The notes under the pieces: model-generated
Database searches by the model: none
Told to the model about the DNA's origin: nothing
The model's input: the letters and a program-made list of their open reading frames with translations, nothing else
From: Serinicoccus kebangsaanensis
GTDB lineage: Bacteria; Actinomycetota; Actinomycetes; Actinomycetales; Dermatophilaceae
Direction: 5' to 3'
Assembly: GCF_008919445.1 (NCBI RefSeq)
Contig: NZ_VSLG01000002.1
Span: 124,001 to 188,000, forward strand
DNA length: 64,000 nucleotides
Translations under genes and position numbers: made by a program
Part shown: one piece after another, positions 54,360-63,096 of the stretch
Position numbering within the stretch: the first letter of the stretch is position 1
Layout of the letters: every line of letters begins with the position of its first letter

Positions 54360-56570
54360 TCAGCCCTGGTCGGCCAGCTGGTCGAAGGCCCGGGCCACCA
54401 CCGCGGCATACACGTGCATACCGTCGATGTCGGGGTGGACCTGGTCGCTCTGCAGCACCTCGGGGCGCTTGCTGATCGTGGCGCGCCACTCGCCGACCAC
54501 GGCGTTCGGGTAGTCGGAGACGACCCTGCGGATCGCCTCGTTGGACTCCTGCGTGAACGGCGCCTGGACGTAGAGGTCCATGACCACGACGTTGCGCTCG
54601 GGGCCGAGCAGGTCGAGCACCTCGCGCAGCGCCGCCTCGTCGACCCCCGCGTTGGTCCCGAGGTGCAGCACCACGTTGCCGCGGATCTCGCCGGCCTCCA
54701 GGGCCGAGGAGACGATCGCCGCGGCATCGCCCCACTGTCGGTTCGACTGGGCGACGTAGGACGTGTCGGGGAAGCGGTAGGACAGGCCGTCGGCGCTGGT
54801 CACGACGAGCGAGTCGCCGATCGCGGTGAGGTCGGCCCCGGAGGGCACGACCAGGCCGTCCTCGTCCGGGCGGAAGGTGGAGCCGCGCACCTGCACCTCG
54901 CCGGGGGCCGGAGCCGCCGCCGCGGAGTCCTTCTGGTCCTTGTCCTGGGTCTCCTTCTCCTTCGCGTCCTTCGCGCCCCCGTCGGAGCCGGAGCCGGCGT
55001 CGCCGTCGTCCTCCCCGCTGGCGGCACCGCCGCCCGCGGTGCTCCCCAGCCAGGCACCCGCTGCCCCGGCCTCGCGCCCGGCCGGGGTGAGGTCGGGGGC
55101 GGCCGGCTGCGTGTTGTCGATCCGGGCCTGCGACTCCTCGATCTGCCGCTGGGTCGCCGACTTCTCCGGTGCCGTCGCGAGGGCGACCACGGTGCCGACC
55201 AGGAGCAGCACCAGCCCGGCGGCGACGATGCGCGGCAGTCGGCTGCGGTGCCAGCCGCGGGTGAACCAGCTGCCGACGTCGCCGATGCTGGCCCGGATGC
55301 CCCGGCGCCGCACCGGCACCTCGAGCAGCCGCCAGGAGGCCTCCGCCAGGACGAGGGTCGCCAGGAGCGCCCCGACCAGGACGAGGGCGCCGCGGACGGT
55401 GCCGGCGGCATACGGCACGAGCACGCCCGCGATGACCAGGACCGGCCAGTGCCACAGGTAGATCCCGTAGGAACGGCCACCGAGCCACACCAGCGGCCGC
55501 AGCGACATCAGCCGCCGCCACGCGGACGGGGCCTCGAGCAGCCCGGCGATGAGGACGACCGTGGCCAGCGACGCCAGCGCGATCCCACCCCGGAAGGTCA
55601 GCGCCGAGTCCTCGCTGGTCCAGAGCATGAGGGCGGCCAGGGTCAGCAGCGCGCCCAGGACGGCAGGGCCGCGCACCCGGCGCCAGCGACGGCTCCGCAG
55701 GCCGGCGCGGTGCCGCGGGTCCGCCCAGGCCAGGGCCAGCGCGGCGCCTCCCATCAGCCCGACCAGGTGGGTGTCGGTGCCGTAGTACACCCGGGTGGCG
55801 TCCTGCCCGGGGTCGAACAGGGTGGCCATGAGGACGGTCGAGGCCAGGCCGACGGCTGCCACCGCGCCGACGCGGGAGCGGGTGCCCGGCGCGAAGGCCA
55901 GCACCACGACGAGGGTGAGCGGCCAGAGCAGGTAGAACTGCTCCTCGACCGCGAGGCTCCAGAAGTTGACGAAGAGGATCGGGCTGGTGCTGTGGAAGTA
56001 GCTCGACCCGGCCGCGATCTCCAGCCAGTTGCTGGTGAAGGTCAGTGCCCCGAGGGTCTGCCGGCCGATCCCGACCAGCAGGTCTCCGCCGACGATCCGG
56101 CCGACCACCACGCTGGTGACGACGACCAGGGCCAGCGGGGGCAGCAGCCGTCGGGCGCGACGGCGCCAGAAGGTGAGCAGGTCCACCCGGCCGGTGCGGT
56201 CCACCTCGCGCAGCAGCAGCGTCGTGATGAGGAAGCCGCTGACCACGAAGAAGACGTCGACGCCGAGGAAGCCGCCGGGGAGCGTGGCGGGCACGAAGTG
56301 GTAGGCGAGCACCGCGATGATCGCCAGGGCCCGGAGCCCGTCCAGACCCGGGATGTGACCCGGGCGCGGGTCGACGTCGGTCGGGCCGCGACCGCCGCGC
56401 CGTGGCCGCCGGGGCGCGCTGTCGGCCTCGAGCGTCGACGGGGTGTCGGTATGCCGCGCCGCCGGTGTCGCGTGCGTGGCGGGCCGTCCTGGATCCACCA
56501 GGGCGCGCTCGCCGCCGGGGACGGGAGCGTCGTCGGCCTCCGGGTTCGGGTGAGAGGCGGGCAGCGACAT
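54360..56570 (-). CDS. OafA-type membrane acyltransferase with C-terminal SGNH domain
   Basis: The protein has 736 residues. A disordered N-terminus of about 70 residues is followed by an acyltransferase-3 domain (GLDGLRALAIIAVLAYHFV, GVDVFFVVSGFLIT, SLAVEEQFYLLWPL) with about ten helices. A further helix near 440-460 leads to a charged linker rich in Lys/Asp/Glu and an extracytoplasmic SGNH domain with AIGDSLVV (Ser near 586), HLGTNAG and SDQVHPD. It probably O-acylates a surface glycan. ATG at 56570 is preferred over GTG at 56582, because AAGGAGG directly abuts that GTG but lies 11 bases before the ATG. It is distinct from the acyltransferase at 12122. Confidence 0.88.
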   Translation of the reverse strand: MSLPASHPNPEADDAPVPGGERALVDPGRPATHATPAARHTDTPSTLEADSAPRRPRRGGRGPTDVDPRPGHIPGLDGLRALAIIAVLAYHFVPATLPGGFLGVDVFFVVSGFLITTLLLREVDRTGRVDLLTFWRRRARRLLPPLALVVVTSVVVGRIVGGDLLVGIGRQTLGALTFTSNWLEIAAGSSYFHSTSPILFVNFWSLAVEEQFYLLWPLTLVVVLAFAPGTRSRVGAVAAVGLASTVLMATLFDPGQDATRVYYGTDTHLVGLMGGAALALAWADPRHRAGLRSRRWRRVRGPAVLGALLTLAALMLWTSEDSALTFRGGIALASLATVVLIAGLLEAPSAWRRLMSLRPLVWLGGRSYGIYLWHWPVLVIAGVLVPYAAGTVRGALVLVGALLATLVLAEASWRLLEVPVRRRGIRASIGDVGSWFTRGWHRSRLPRIVAAGLVLLLVGTVVALATAPEKSATQRQIEESQARIDNTQPAAPDLTPAGREAGAAGAWLGSTAGGGAASGEDDGDAGSGSDGGAKDAKEKETQDKDQKDSAAAAPAPGEVQVRGSTFRPDEDGLVVPSGADLTAIGDSLVVTSADGLSYRFPDTSYVAQSNRQWGDAAAIVSSALEAGEIRGNVVLHLGTNAGVDEAALREVLDLLGPERNVVVMDLYVQAPFTQESNEAIRRVVSDYPNAVVGEWRATISKRPEVLQSDQVHPDIDGMHVYAAVVARAFDQLADQG

Positions 56571-56688
56571 CTGCCGTGCCACCTCCTTCGTCGACCGGAC
56601 CGGGGACCGCTGTCGCCCAATCTAGGGTCGGCTCCGGCGCAGGTCGGGGACGGTCGACGGTGTGTCGTCAGGCGTGCGTCGCCGGACG

Positions 56689-56724
56689 CGACGAGGCGCC
56701 CACCGCCTGGTGGGCGCCTCGTCG
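56689..56724 (-). terminator. Strong hairpin downstream of the Ala-rich membrane protein gene
   Basis: A perfect 16-bp stem (56689-56704 with 56709-56724) and the loop GCCT lie 22 bases beyond the stop of the minus-strand gene at 56747. It is a likely terminator without a T-run. Confidence 0.75.
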
Positions 56725-56746
56725 GCGGCAGGTGCCGGGTGCCGGC

Positions 56747-58141
56747 TCAGACCTGCTTCGGCGTGTCCTCGTCGGAGTCGTCGTCCGCCGCGTGCGGGAG
56801 CGCGTCGTGCTGGTGGCTCCGGGCGTGCTCGATCTCCTCGGTGGGCGACTCGCCGACGCCCTGCTCGTCCACGGAGCTGGGCGTGTCCGTGCCGAGGTCG
56901 TCGATCTGCTCGGTGTCGAGCATCCGGGGCGAGCCGTCGTCGGTCAGCGCGGGGGCCGCGGTCTCGGAGCCCTCGTCCGCGGTGGTCTGCTGCGCGGCGG
57001 TCTGCTCGGGGCCGTCCGCCTGCTCCGCGGCCGGGCCGTCGGCGGACGTGCCGGTGGTGTCGTCGTGAGCGTCGTTGCTCATGGTGGTCTCCCTCTCGGT
57101 GGTGGACGTGGCCGCAGCCGAGGTGGTGGCGGCCACCGCGGGCGCGGCGGTCGCCGCACCCGAGCCGGAGGAGGTGCTGCTGCCGGCCCACGGGTCCCGC
57201 TGGGTGTCCTTGTCCGCCCAGGGGTCGGCGGCCGGCTGCTGCTGCTGGCTGAGCCACCAGGCGACACCCGCACCGACGGCCGCGAGCAGGCCCAGGGCGA
57301 TGAGCGTGCCGCCCTTGCGCCCCTTGGCCTTCGGCGCGCCGGTGACCGTGGCGACGACGCCCTCGTCCTGCGCGAGCAGGCGGTCCTTGCCCGACTGCAC
57401 CTCGCCGAGCATCTCCTGGATCTTGGGCAGCAGCTCGTCGTTGATCAGGTCACGGACGTGGTCCACCACCGGGGCGACCCCGGAGAGACTTTCCTGCGCG
57501 CGGGGCACTGCGGCGTCGATCCCGTGGTCGAGACCGGACACCGCGCGGTCGCGGGTGGTCGCGGCCAGCCCGGCGAGGGCGGCGGCACCGGCCCCGGCCT
57601 TCGCGACGGTCGCCTCACCGAGCGGGCCGGCGTCGCGGGCGCGGTGCAGCGCCTCCGACCCCCGGTCGCGCAGGCTCTCGGCCGCGTGACCGCCATGCTG
57701 GCGCAGCGCCTCCGACTGGTGGCGCAGCGCCTGGCCGGCGTGCGCACCCTGGGTGCGGGCCTCGTCCGCCAGGCGGGAGGCGTGGCTGCTGGCCAGACCA
57801 CCCAGGGCAGCGGCGCGACCGCCGGCCTTGTCGGACTGCTTGTCCAGGGCCACCCTGCCGTGCTTGCCGGCCCGGCCCGCGGCGTCCCTGGCCTTGGTGG
57901 CGGCCTTCGCCGCGGAGGAGCGGTCCTTGCCCGCGGCCTTGAGCGCCTTGGCCCTGGCCTTCTGCGCGTGCCGTCGGCCCGAGGTGTCGTCCTTGGGGGC
58001 GGTCACCTCGGCGAGCGTCGCCAGGACGGCGGCACCGAGGTTGCGTGCCCCCGAGGCGGCGCTGGCGCCGGCCCTGCTGGCGTCCTGCCGGGCCTGGGCC
58101 GCCTCGGCGGCGGCCCGCTCGGCATCGGTCTTGAAGAACAC
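56747..58141 (-). CDS. Ala-rich helical protein with one membrane segment and acidic tail
   Basis: The protein has 464 residues. The first 270 residues are Ala/Arg/Lys-rich and predicted helical, with repeated charged blocks (KARAKALKAAGKDRSSAAKA) and an amphipathic segment LINDELLPKIQEMLGEVQ. One membrane helix (about 285-302) is followed by a Gln/Trp/Asp-containing linker and a strongly acidic tail from about 350. I do not recognise a named family. The GTG at 58141 is preceded by AGGAGGGA. An in-frame ATG at 57081 with GAGAGGGAG upstream may start a separate acidic protein of 111 residues. Confidence 0.7.
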   Translation of the reverse strand: MFFKTDAERAAAEAAQARQDASRAGASAASGARNLGAAVLATLAEVTAPKDDTSGRRHAQKARAKALKAAGKDRSSAAKAATKARDAAGRAGKHGRVALDKQSDKAGGRAAALGGLASSHASRLADEARTQGAHAGQALRHQSEALRQHGGHAAESLRDRGSEALHRARDAGPLGEATVAKAGAGAAALAGLAATTRDRAVSGLDHGIDAAVPRAQESLSGVAPVVDHVRDLINDELLPKIQEMLGEVQSGKDRLLAQDEGVVATVTGAPKAKGRKGGTLIALGLLAAVGAGVAWWLSQQQQPAADPWADKDTQRDPWAGSSTSSGSGAATAAPAVAATTSAAATSTTERETTMSNDAHDDTTGTSADGPAAEQADGPEQTAAQQTTADEGSETAAPALTDDGSPRMLDTEQIDDLGTDTPSSVDEQGVGESPTEEIEHARSHQHDALPHAADDDSDEDTPKQV

Positions 58142-58264
58142 GTGCTGTCCCTCCTGTTGTCGGTCTGGTCCCATCCTGCCCTGTCCCGCTGCCGAACTCC
58201 ACCTCACCCTGCCCCGCGCCACGGCCGGGGAGGGGCGGCATACCGACCGTGCGAAACTGGGGGC

Positions 58265-58783
58265 ATGAACGTGACGCTGCACACCAATCATGGCGACATC
58301 GCGATCGAGCTCTTCGAGCACGCGGCGCCCAAGACGGTCGCCAACTTCACCGGCCTGGCGACCGGGGAGAAGGAGTACTCCGACGAGGCCGGGCGCACCA
58401 ACCCGCAGCCGTTCTACGACGGGCTGCTGTTCCACCGGATCATCCCGGGGTTCATGATCCAGGGCGGGTGCCCGCTCGGTGAGGGCTTCGGCGGCCCGGG
58501 CTTCACCTTCGACGACGAGATCAGCCCGGACCACAACTTCACCCAGCCCTACATGCTGGCCATGGCGAACGCCGGCAAGCGCATGGGCAAGGGCACCAAC
58601 GGCTCGCAGTTCTTCATCACGGTGGAGCCCACCACCTGGCTCCAGGGCAAGCACACCATCTTCGGCGAGGTGGCCGACCAGGCCTCCCGCGACGTGGTCG
58701 ACGCGATCGCCGCGGTGCCGACGGGCGCCGGCGACAAGCCGGTCGAGCCGGTCGTCATCGAGCGGGTCAGCGTCGAGGGCTGA
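58265..58783 (+). CDS. ppiA: Cyclophilin-type peptidyl-prolyl cis-trans isomerase
   Basis: The protein has 172 residues, a single cytoplasmic cyclophilin domain. It has LLFHRIIPGFMIQGGCPLG, MANAGKRMGKGTNGSQFFIT and KHTIFGEVADQ, including the catalytic Arg of the FHRII motif. ATG at 58265 is chosen; the upstream open frame is antisense to the divergent Ala-rich gene. Position equals ppiA (Rv0009) of mycobacteria. A 123-bp divergent gap precedes it. Confidence 0.96.
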   Translation: MNVTLHTNHGDIAIELFEHAAPKTVANFTGLATGEKEYSDEAGRTNPQPFYDGLLFHRIIPGFMIQGGCPLGEGFGGPGFTFDDEISPDHNFTQPYMLAMANAGKRMGKGTNGSQFFITVEPTTWLQGKHTIFGEVADQASRDVVDAIAAVPTGAGDKPVEPVVIERVSVEG

Positions 58784-58798
58784 CCGCCCGAGGACCTG

Positions 58799-59710
58799 GT
58801 GAGCGAGTCCATACCCGGAGCGCCGGCCGGTGAGCGGGGGCCGGGCGACGCACCCGTCTGCCCCCGTCACCCGGACCGCACCAGCTACATCCGCTGCCAG
58901 CGGTGCGACCGCCCCACCTGCCCGGACTGCCAGCGACCGGCCGCCGTCGGCGTCCAGTGCGTCGACTGCGTGCGGGAGGGCTCGCGCACGGCACCCGTGG
59001 CGCGCACCCGCTTCGGGGCTCCGGCGCAGTCCGGGCGACCGGTCGTCACCTGGACGCTGCTCGGGATCTGCGTGGCGGTGTATGTCGGTCAGCTCGCCAA
59101 CCCGGCGGTGACCCGGGAGCTGGCCTTCTTCGGCGTGCTGGCCGGGGTGGAGCCGTGGCGGCTGCTCACCACCGCCTTCGTCCACTCCCCGCAGAGCCTG
59201 TTGCACATCGCCTTCAACATGTACATCCTCTTCGCCTTCGGCCCGATGCTGGAGGAGTCGCTGGGACGGGCGAAGTTCGCGGTGACCTACCTGCTCTGCG
59301 CGATCGGCGGCTCGGTGGGGGTGCTGCTGCTGTCCGTGCCCAACCCGGGCTGGGGCCAGCCGGTGGTGGGTGCGTCCGGCGCGATCTTCGGGCTGCTCTT
59401 CCTCTTCGTCGTGCTGGCGCTGCGACAGGGCACCGTGCCCACCACCCTGCTGGTGATGATCGGCATCAACCTGGCACTGCCCTTCTTCGTGGGCGGCATC
59501 GCCTGGCAGGCGCACATCGGTGGCGCGTTCACCGGTGCGGCCATCGGCGGCCTGCTGGTGCTCACCTCCGCCGCCGGGCGGTCGGCCGAGGCGGTGCGTC
59601 GCCGCCGGCTCGCCTGGCCGGCGCTCTCCAGCGTGTTCCTGGTGCTGATCCTGCTCGCGGGTGCCCGGTTGTGGCAGGTCATCGGGCCGGCGGCCTTCGG
59701 CCTGGGCTGA
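58799..59710 (+). CDS. Rhomboid family intramembrane serine protease
   Basis: The protein has 303 residues. The N-terminal 60 residues form a zinc-ribbon-like module with Cys/His pairs (CPRHPDRTSYIRCQRC, then CPDCQ and CVDC). Six to seven membrane helices follow, with HIAFNMYILFAFGPMLE, the catalytic GASGAIFG (Ser) and QAHIGGAFTG (His). It cleaves membrane proteins within the bilayer; substrates are unknown. GTG at 58799 follows ppiA by 15 bases, so they are co-transcribed. Confidence 0.93.
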   Translation: MSESIPGAPAGERGPGDAPVCPRHPDRTSYIRCQRCDRPTCPDCQRPAAVGVQCVDCVREGSRTAPVARTRFGAPAQSGRPVVTWTLLGICVAVYVGQLANPAVTRELAFFGVLAGVEPWRLLTTAFVHSPQSLLHIAFNMYILFAFGPMLEESLGRAKFAVTYLLCAIGGSVGVLLLSVPNPGWGQPVVGASGAIFGLLFLFVVLALRQGTVPTTLLVMIGINLALPFFVGGIAWQAHIGGAFTGAAIGGLLVLTSAAGRSAEAVRRRRLAWPALSSVFLVLILLAGARLWQVIGPAAFGLG

Positions 59711-59780
59711 GGTTGCCGGCAGGCGACGGCGAAGTTACACGCGTGTGACTATCCCCAGGATGGGGACAACCTGTGGACAA
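59711..59780. other. Convergent gap with small inverted repeats and a DnaA-box-like 9-mer
   Basis: The gap between rhomboid and crgA holds the near-palindrome GTTACACGCGTGTGAC, a short hairpin TCCCC-AGGA-TGGGGA and TGTGGACAA (59772-59780), the complement of a DnaA box. These may act as terminators for the two convergent genes; a role in replication is unproven. Confidence 0.4.
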
Positions 59781-60044
59781 CTAGCGCCACCGGGTGGCCA
59801 TGGCGAAGCCGACCATGATCAGCCCCATCCCGATCCCGAGGTTCCAGTAGCGGATCGAGGCGACCGGCCACTCGCCGCCGGTGACGTAGAAGACGGCCAC
59901 CCAGAGCACCCCGACGATCATCAGGGTGCACATCACCGGGACGAACCACGACGGGTTGCCCGGCAGGCCCTGGGTCTGGGGCGACGTCTGGCTGGTGCGC
60001 TCGGCGCGCTTGCGCGCACCTGCTCGGCCACGGGACTCGGGCAC
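59781..60044 (-). CDS. crgA: Cell division protein CrgA
   Basis: The protein has 87 residues. The basic N-terminus (VPESRGRAGARKRAE) is followed by two membrane helices (about 35-53 and 65-83) and the short end ATRWR, the CrgA layout. It helps coordinate septum formation with FtsI and FtsZ in Actinobacteria. GTG at 60044 is chosen because AAGGAG lies six bases upstream and the start then matches the MPxS beginning of known CrgA proteins; the ATG at 60050 abuts the AAGGAG. It is divergent from the DUF881 gene. Confidence 0.92.
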   Translation of the reverse strand: MPESRGRAGARKRAERTSQTSPQTQGLPGNPSWFVPVMCTLMIVGVLWVAVFYVTGGEWPVASIRYWNLGIGMGLIMVGFAMATRWR

Positions 60045-60072
60045 GTCCATCTCCTTCGTGGTGGGAGTGTTC

Positions 60073-60093
60073 AGGATAACCGGCCGATATCCT
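60073..60093. promoter_or_regulatory. Overlapping divergent -10 elements for crgA and DUF881 gene
   Basis: TATCCT occurs on the plus strand at 60088-60093 and on the minus strand at 60078-60073, nine bases apart. The plus-strand box lies 7 bases before the DUF881 ATG, implying a leaderless mRNA. The minus-strand box gives crgA a leader of about 20 bases. Confidence 0.5.
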
Positions 60094-60100
60094 GTGGGTG

Positions 60101-60841
60101 ATGAGCGAGGACGTGGAGGGCCGCACGACGCCGCGCCGGTACCGGGGCGTGGGCGTGACGGTGATCTGCCTGGTCGCCGGCGTCCTCTTCGGGACGAGCG
60201 CGTCCCTGGCGCGGGACGGGGGCGGTCCCCCGACCGACCTGGTCGACCTCATCACCGAGCGGGACGCCCAGGTGCGCGAGCTGACGCGGGAGACGGACGA
60301 CCTCGGTGCCGAGGTGGAGCAGCTCCGCTCCGGCCAGACCTCGAGCGCCGCCGTGCTGGACGGCCGGGCCGCGGACGAGCTGGCCCTCGGCGTCGGTGCC
60401 GTCGCCGTGACGGGACCGGCGATCAGCGTGACCCTCGACGACGCCGGCTACAGCCTGGACACCCTGCCGGAGGGCTACTCCGTGGACGACGTGGTGGTGC
60501 ACCAGCAGGACCTGCAGGGGGTGGTGAACGCCCTGTGGGCCGGGGGCGCCGAGGCGGTCATGGTCCAGGACCAGCGGATCGTGTCGACCAGTGCCGTCCA
60601 GTGCGTGGGCAACACGCTCTACCTGCAGGGCCGCGTCTACTCGCCGCCCTACACCGTCACCGCGGTCGGCGACACGGAGGCGCTGCACGCGGCGCTGGCC
60701 GCCGACCCCGTGGTGTCGACCTACCGCGACTGGGCCGACGCGATCGGCCTGGGCTACGCCGTCGCCGACCTCGGGGAGACCGAGCTGCCGGCATACTCCG
60801 GCGCCGTGCGCCCCCAGCACGCCACCGTCACCGCCCCCTGA
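60101..60841 (+). CDS. DUF881 family membrane-anchored protein
   Basis: The protein has 246 residues. One N-terminal membrane helix (about 15-35) leads to a coiled-coil stretch (LITERDAQVRELTRETDDLG to about 85). The DUF881 domain follows with VTGPAISVTLDDAG, VVVHQQDLQGVVNALWAGGAEA and VQCVGNTLYLQGRVY. It matches Rv0012 by position. The function is unknown but linked with crgA and the pkn/pbp genes, suggesting a division or envelope role. ATG at 60101 is taken. Confidence 0.9.
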   Translation: MSEDVEGRTTPRRYRGVGVTVICLVAGVLFGTSASLARDGGGPPTDLVDLITERDAQVRELTRETDDLGAEVEQLRSGQTSSAAVLDGRAADELALGVGAVAVTGPAISVTLDDAGYSLDTLPEGYSVDDVVVHQQDLQGVVNALWAGGAEAVMVQDQRIVSTSAVQCVGNTLYLQGRVYSPPYTVTAVGDTEALHAALAADPVVSTYRDWADAIGLGYAVADLGETELPAYSGAVRPQHATVTAP

Positions 60842-60845
60842 CCCC

Positions 60846-61049
60846 ACCGCGGTGGGTAGGTGCGGCGGGGGCGACACGTACCGACCGCGGTGGGTAGGTG
60901 CGGCTGGGGCGACACATACCGACCGCGGTGGGCAGGTGCGGCCCGGGCGACACATACCGACCGCGGTGTGTATGCGCGGCTGGGGCGACCGCCACCGACC
61001 GCGGTGGGCAGGTGCGGCTGGGGCGACACATACCGACCGCGGTGGGTAT
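60846..61049. repeat. 38-bp tandem repeat array, five full units plus a partial
   Basis: Unit starts are at 60846, 60884, 60922, 60960, 60998 and 61036, an exact 38-base period. Each unit begins with the palindrome ACCGCGGT followed by GGGTAGG- or GGGCAGG-like sequence and ends in CGACACATACCG with few changes. The period is not a multiple of three and no frame looks coding. The array lies between the convergent DUF881 and pknB genes. At each junction CATACC and GGTA flank the palindrome, giving near-perfect hairpins. Confidence 0.93.
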
Positions 61050-61062
61050 GCCGGGGCGCCGG

Positions 61063-63096
61063 TCAGCTGTCCGTCGGATCCTCGGTGGGTGGCTCGTCCG
61101 ACGGCGGGTCGTCGGGCGGTCCGGGCTCGGTGGGCTCGGGCGAGGTGGGCTCCGGCGACGTCGGCTCCTCGGTGGGCGTCTCCGTGGGGTCCGGCGTGGT
61201 GGGGTCGGGCTCGGTCGGGGTGGGGGTGATGGTCTGCGTCTCGGTGATCACCTCGGTCTGGGTCTGCACCGGCTCGGCCGCCACCACCAGCTCGATGGTG
61301 GTGCCCTGGTCGACGAGGTCGCCGGCCTCCACCGACTGCTCCAGCACGGTCCCGGGATCCGCCTCGGTCGTGCGCCGGGTCTCCACCTCCCACTGCAGGG
61401 TGCGCCCGTCCAGCAGCAGCACGGCCGCGTTCTGGTCCCGGCCCACGAGGTCGGGCACCTCGACCTGACCGCTGGAGACGGTGAGCACGATCTCCTCGTC
61501 GGGGGCGATCTCCTGGCCCTCGCCCGGGTCGCTGGAGACGACCTGACCCTCCTCCCAGTCCGGGTCGTCGGTCTCCTCGGCGTCACCGCGCACGTTGGTG
61601 AAGCCCTCGCGCTCGAGCAGGTCGCGCGCGGCCTGCTCCTCCAGTCCTTGCAACCGCGGGATGGTGCGGGCCTCGGGCCCGGAGGAGACGGTCAGGGTCA
61701 CGCTCGCGCCCCGGGCCAGCTCGCCGCCCGGCGGGTCCTGCTCGATGACGGTCCCCGGCTCCGCGTCGCTGTTGCGCTGCCGGACGTCCTCGTCGACGGT
61801 GAACCCCGCCGAGGTCAGGGTGGTGCGCGCCTCCGCCTCGGTGCTGCCGACGGTGCTGGGCACGACGAGCATCTCGGGTCCTTGGTCACCGTTCGGACCG
61901 AGCACCTGGAAGAGCACCCACGCCACCCCGGCGAGCGCCACCGTGGCCAGGGCGCCGAGCAGCAGCGCGGCACCCGGGTGGCGTCGCTCGCGCACCGGGA
62001 GCTCGTCGGTGCGCTCGTAGCCGTCGTCGGCCCCGGTCGCGGGGAAGATCCCCGTCGGCTCCTCCTGGTATGCCGGTGCCCCGGCGCCCGAGGAGCTCGC
62101 CACGGGGACCGCCTGGGTGGCCACGGCGGCGGCTCCACCGGCGGCGGCCGCGCCGGCGCCGGTGCCGAGCACCCGGGCGAAGGTCGCCTGGGCGGCCGAG
62201 GAGACCGGCTCGTCGGCGCGCGCGGCGTTGAGGTCGGAGCGGAACTCGCCGGCGTCCTGGTAGCGGTCCTCCGGCTTCTTCTCCAGGGCGTGCAGCGAGA
62301 TCGCGTCGAGGGCCTGCGGCAGCCGGGCCGCGTGCGTCGACGGAGCCTTGGGCGCCTCGCCCAGGTGCTGGTAGACCAGGGAGACCGGGTCGCCCTGGAA
62401 GGGGGTCCGCCCCACCAGCAGCTCGTAGAGCAGGCAGCCGACGGAGTAGAGGTCGGAACGGCCGTCGACGTCCAGGCCCTGCGCCTGCTCCGGCGACAGG
62501 TAGCGCGCGGTGCCCATGACCGCCTGGGTCTGGGTCATCGTCGCCGCCGTGTCGGCGATCGCCCGGGCGATGCCGAAGTCCATCACCTTGACCGCTCCGG
62601 CCTCGGTGACCATGACGTTGGCCGGCTTGATGTCCCGGTGCACCAGGCCGCGCTCGTGGGCATACTCCAGCGCGGAGAGGACGGACGCGGTGATCCGGGC
62701 CGCCTCGTCCGGCTCCAGGGTCCGGTGCTCGTTGAGCAGCTCGCGCAGCGTCCTGCCCTCGACCAGCTCCATGACGATGTAGGGCACCTGGACGGTGGCC
62801 CCGCCGGACTCGGTCACGCTCTGCTCGCCGGAGTCGAAGACGCCGACGATGGCGGGGTGGGACAGGCCGGCCGCGGACTGCGCCTCCCGCCGGAACCGGG
62901 CGAGGAAGGAGGAGTCGCGGGCGAGGTCGGTGCGCAGCACCTTGATCGCGACCGAGCGGCCCAGCCGCAGGTCGTGGCCGACGTGGACGTCGGCCATCCC
63001 GCCGCGCCCGATGAGCTCACCGAGCTCGTAGCGGCCGCCCAGCACGCGGGCCTGCGGGTCCGGCGGGGTCGTCGCCTGCGTCGGATCGTCGCTCAT
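61063..63096 (-). CDS. pknB: Ser/Thr protein kinase PknB with PASTA domains
   Basis: The protein has 677 residues. The kinase domain has the loop IGRGGMADV (about 29-37), VAIK with the catalytic Lys near 51, HRDIKPAN near 152, DFG near 172 and the activation-loop Thr region. A membrane helix at about 373-393 is followed by three extracellular PASTA repeats that bind muropeptides or lipid II, and a Pro/Thr/Glu-rich tail of about 55 residues. It regulates cell-wall synthesis and division. ATG at 63096 overlaps the pbpA stop by 4 bases. Confidence 0.97.
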   Translation of the reverse strand: MSDDPTQATTPPDPQARVLGGRYELGELIGRGGMADVHVGHDLRLGRSVAIKVLRTDLARDSSFLARFRREAQSAAGLSHPAIVGVFDSGEQSVTESGGATVQVPYIVMELVEGRTLRELLNEHRTLEPDEAARITASVLSALEYAHERGLVHRDIKPANVMVTEAGAVKVMDFGIARAIADTAATMTQTQAVMGTARYLSPEQAQGLDVDGRSDLYSVGCLLYELLVGRTPFQGDPVSLVYQHLGEAPKAPSTHAARLPQALDAISLHALEKKPEDRYQDAGEFRSDLNAARADEPVSSAAQATFARVLGTGAGAAAAGGAAAVATQAVPVASSSGAGAPAYQEEPTGIFPATGADDGYERTDELPVRERRHPGAALLLGALATVALAGVAWVLFQVLGPNGDQGPEMLVVPSTVGSTEAEARTTLTSAGFTVDEDVRQRNSDAEPGTVIEQDPPGGELARGASVTLTVSSGPEARTIPRLQGLEEQAARDLLEREGFTNVRGDAEETDDPDWEEGQVVSSDPGEGQEIAPDEEIVLTVSSGQVEVPDLVGRDQNAAVLLLDGRTLQWEVETRRTTEADPGTVLEQSVEAGDLVDQGTTIELVVAAEPVQTQTEVITETQTITPTPTEPDPTTPDPTETPTEEPTSPEPTSPEPTEPGPPDDPPSDEPPTEDPTDS

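Noticed and set aside
59772-59780. DnaA-box-like sequence near crgA as a second origin
   Set aside because: A single 9-mer in a terminator-like gap; such words occur by chance and no cluster surrounds it.
60846-61049. 38-bp repeats as a CRISPR array
   Set aside because: Units are directly adjacent with no spacers and no cas genes are present.
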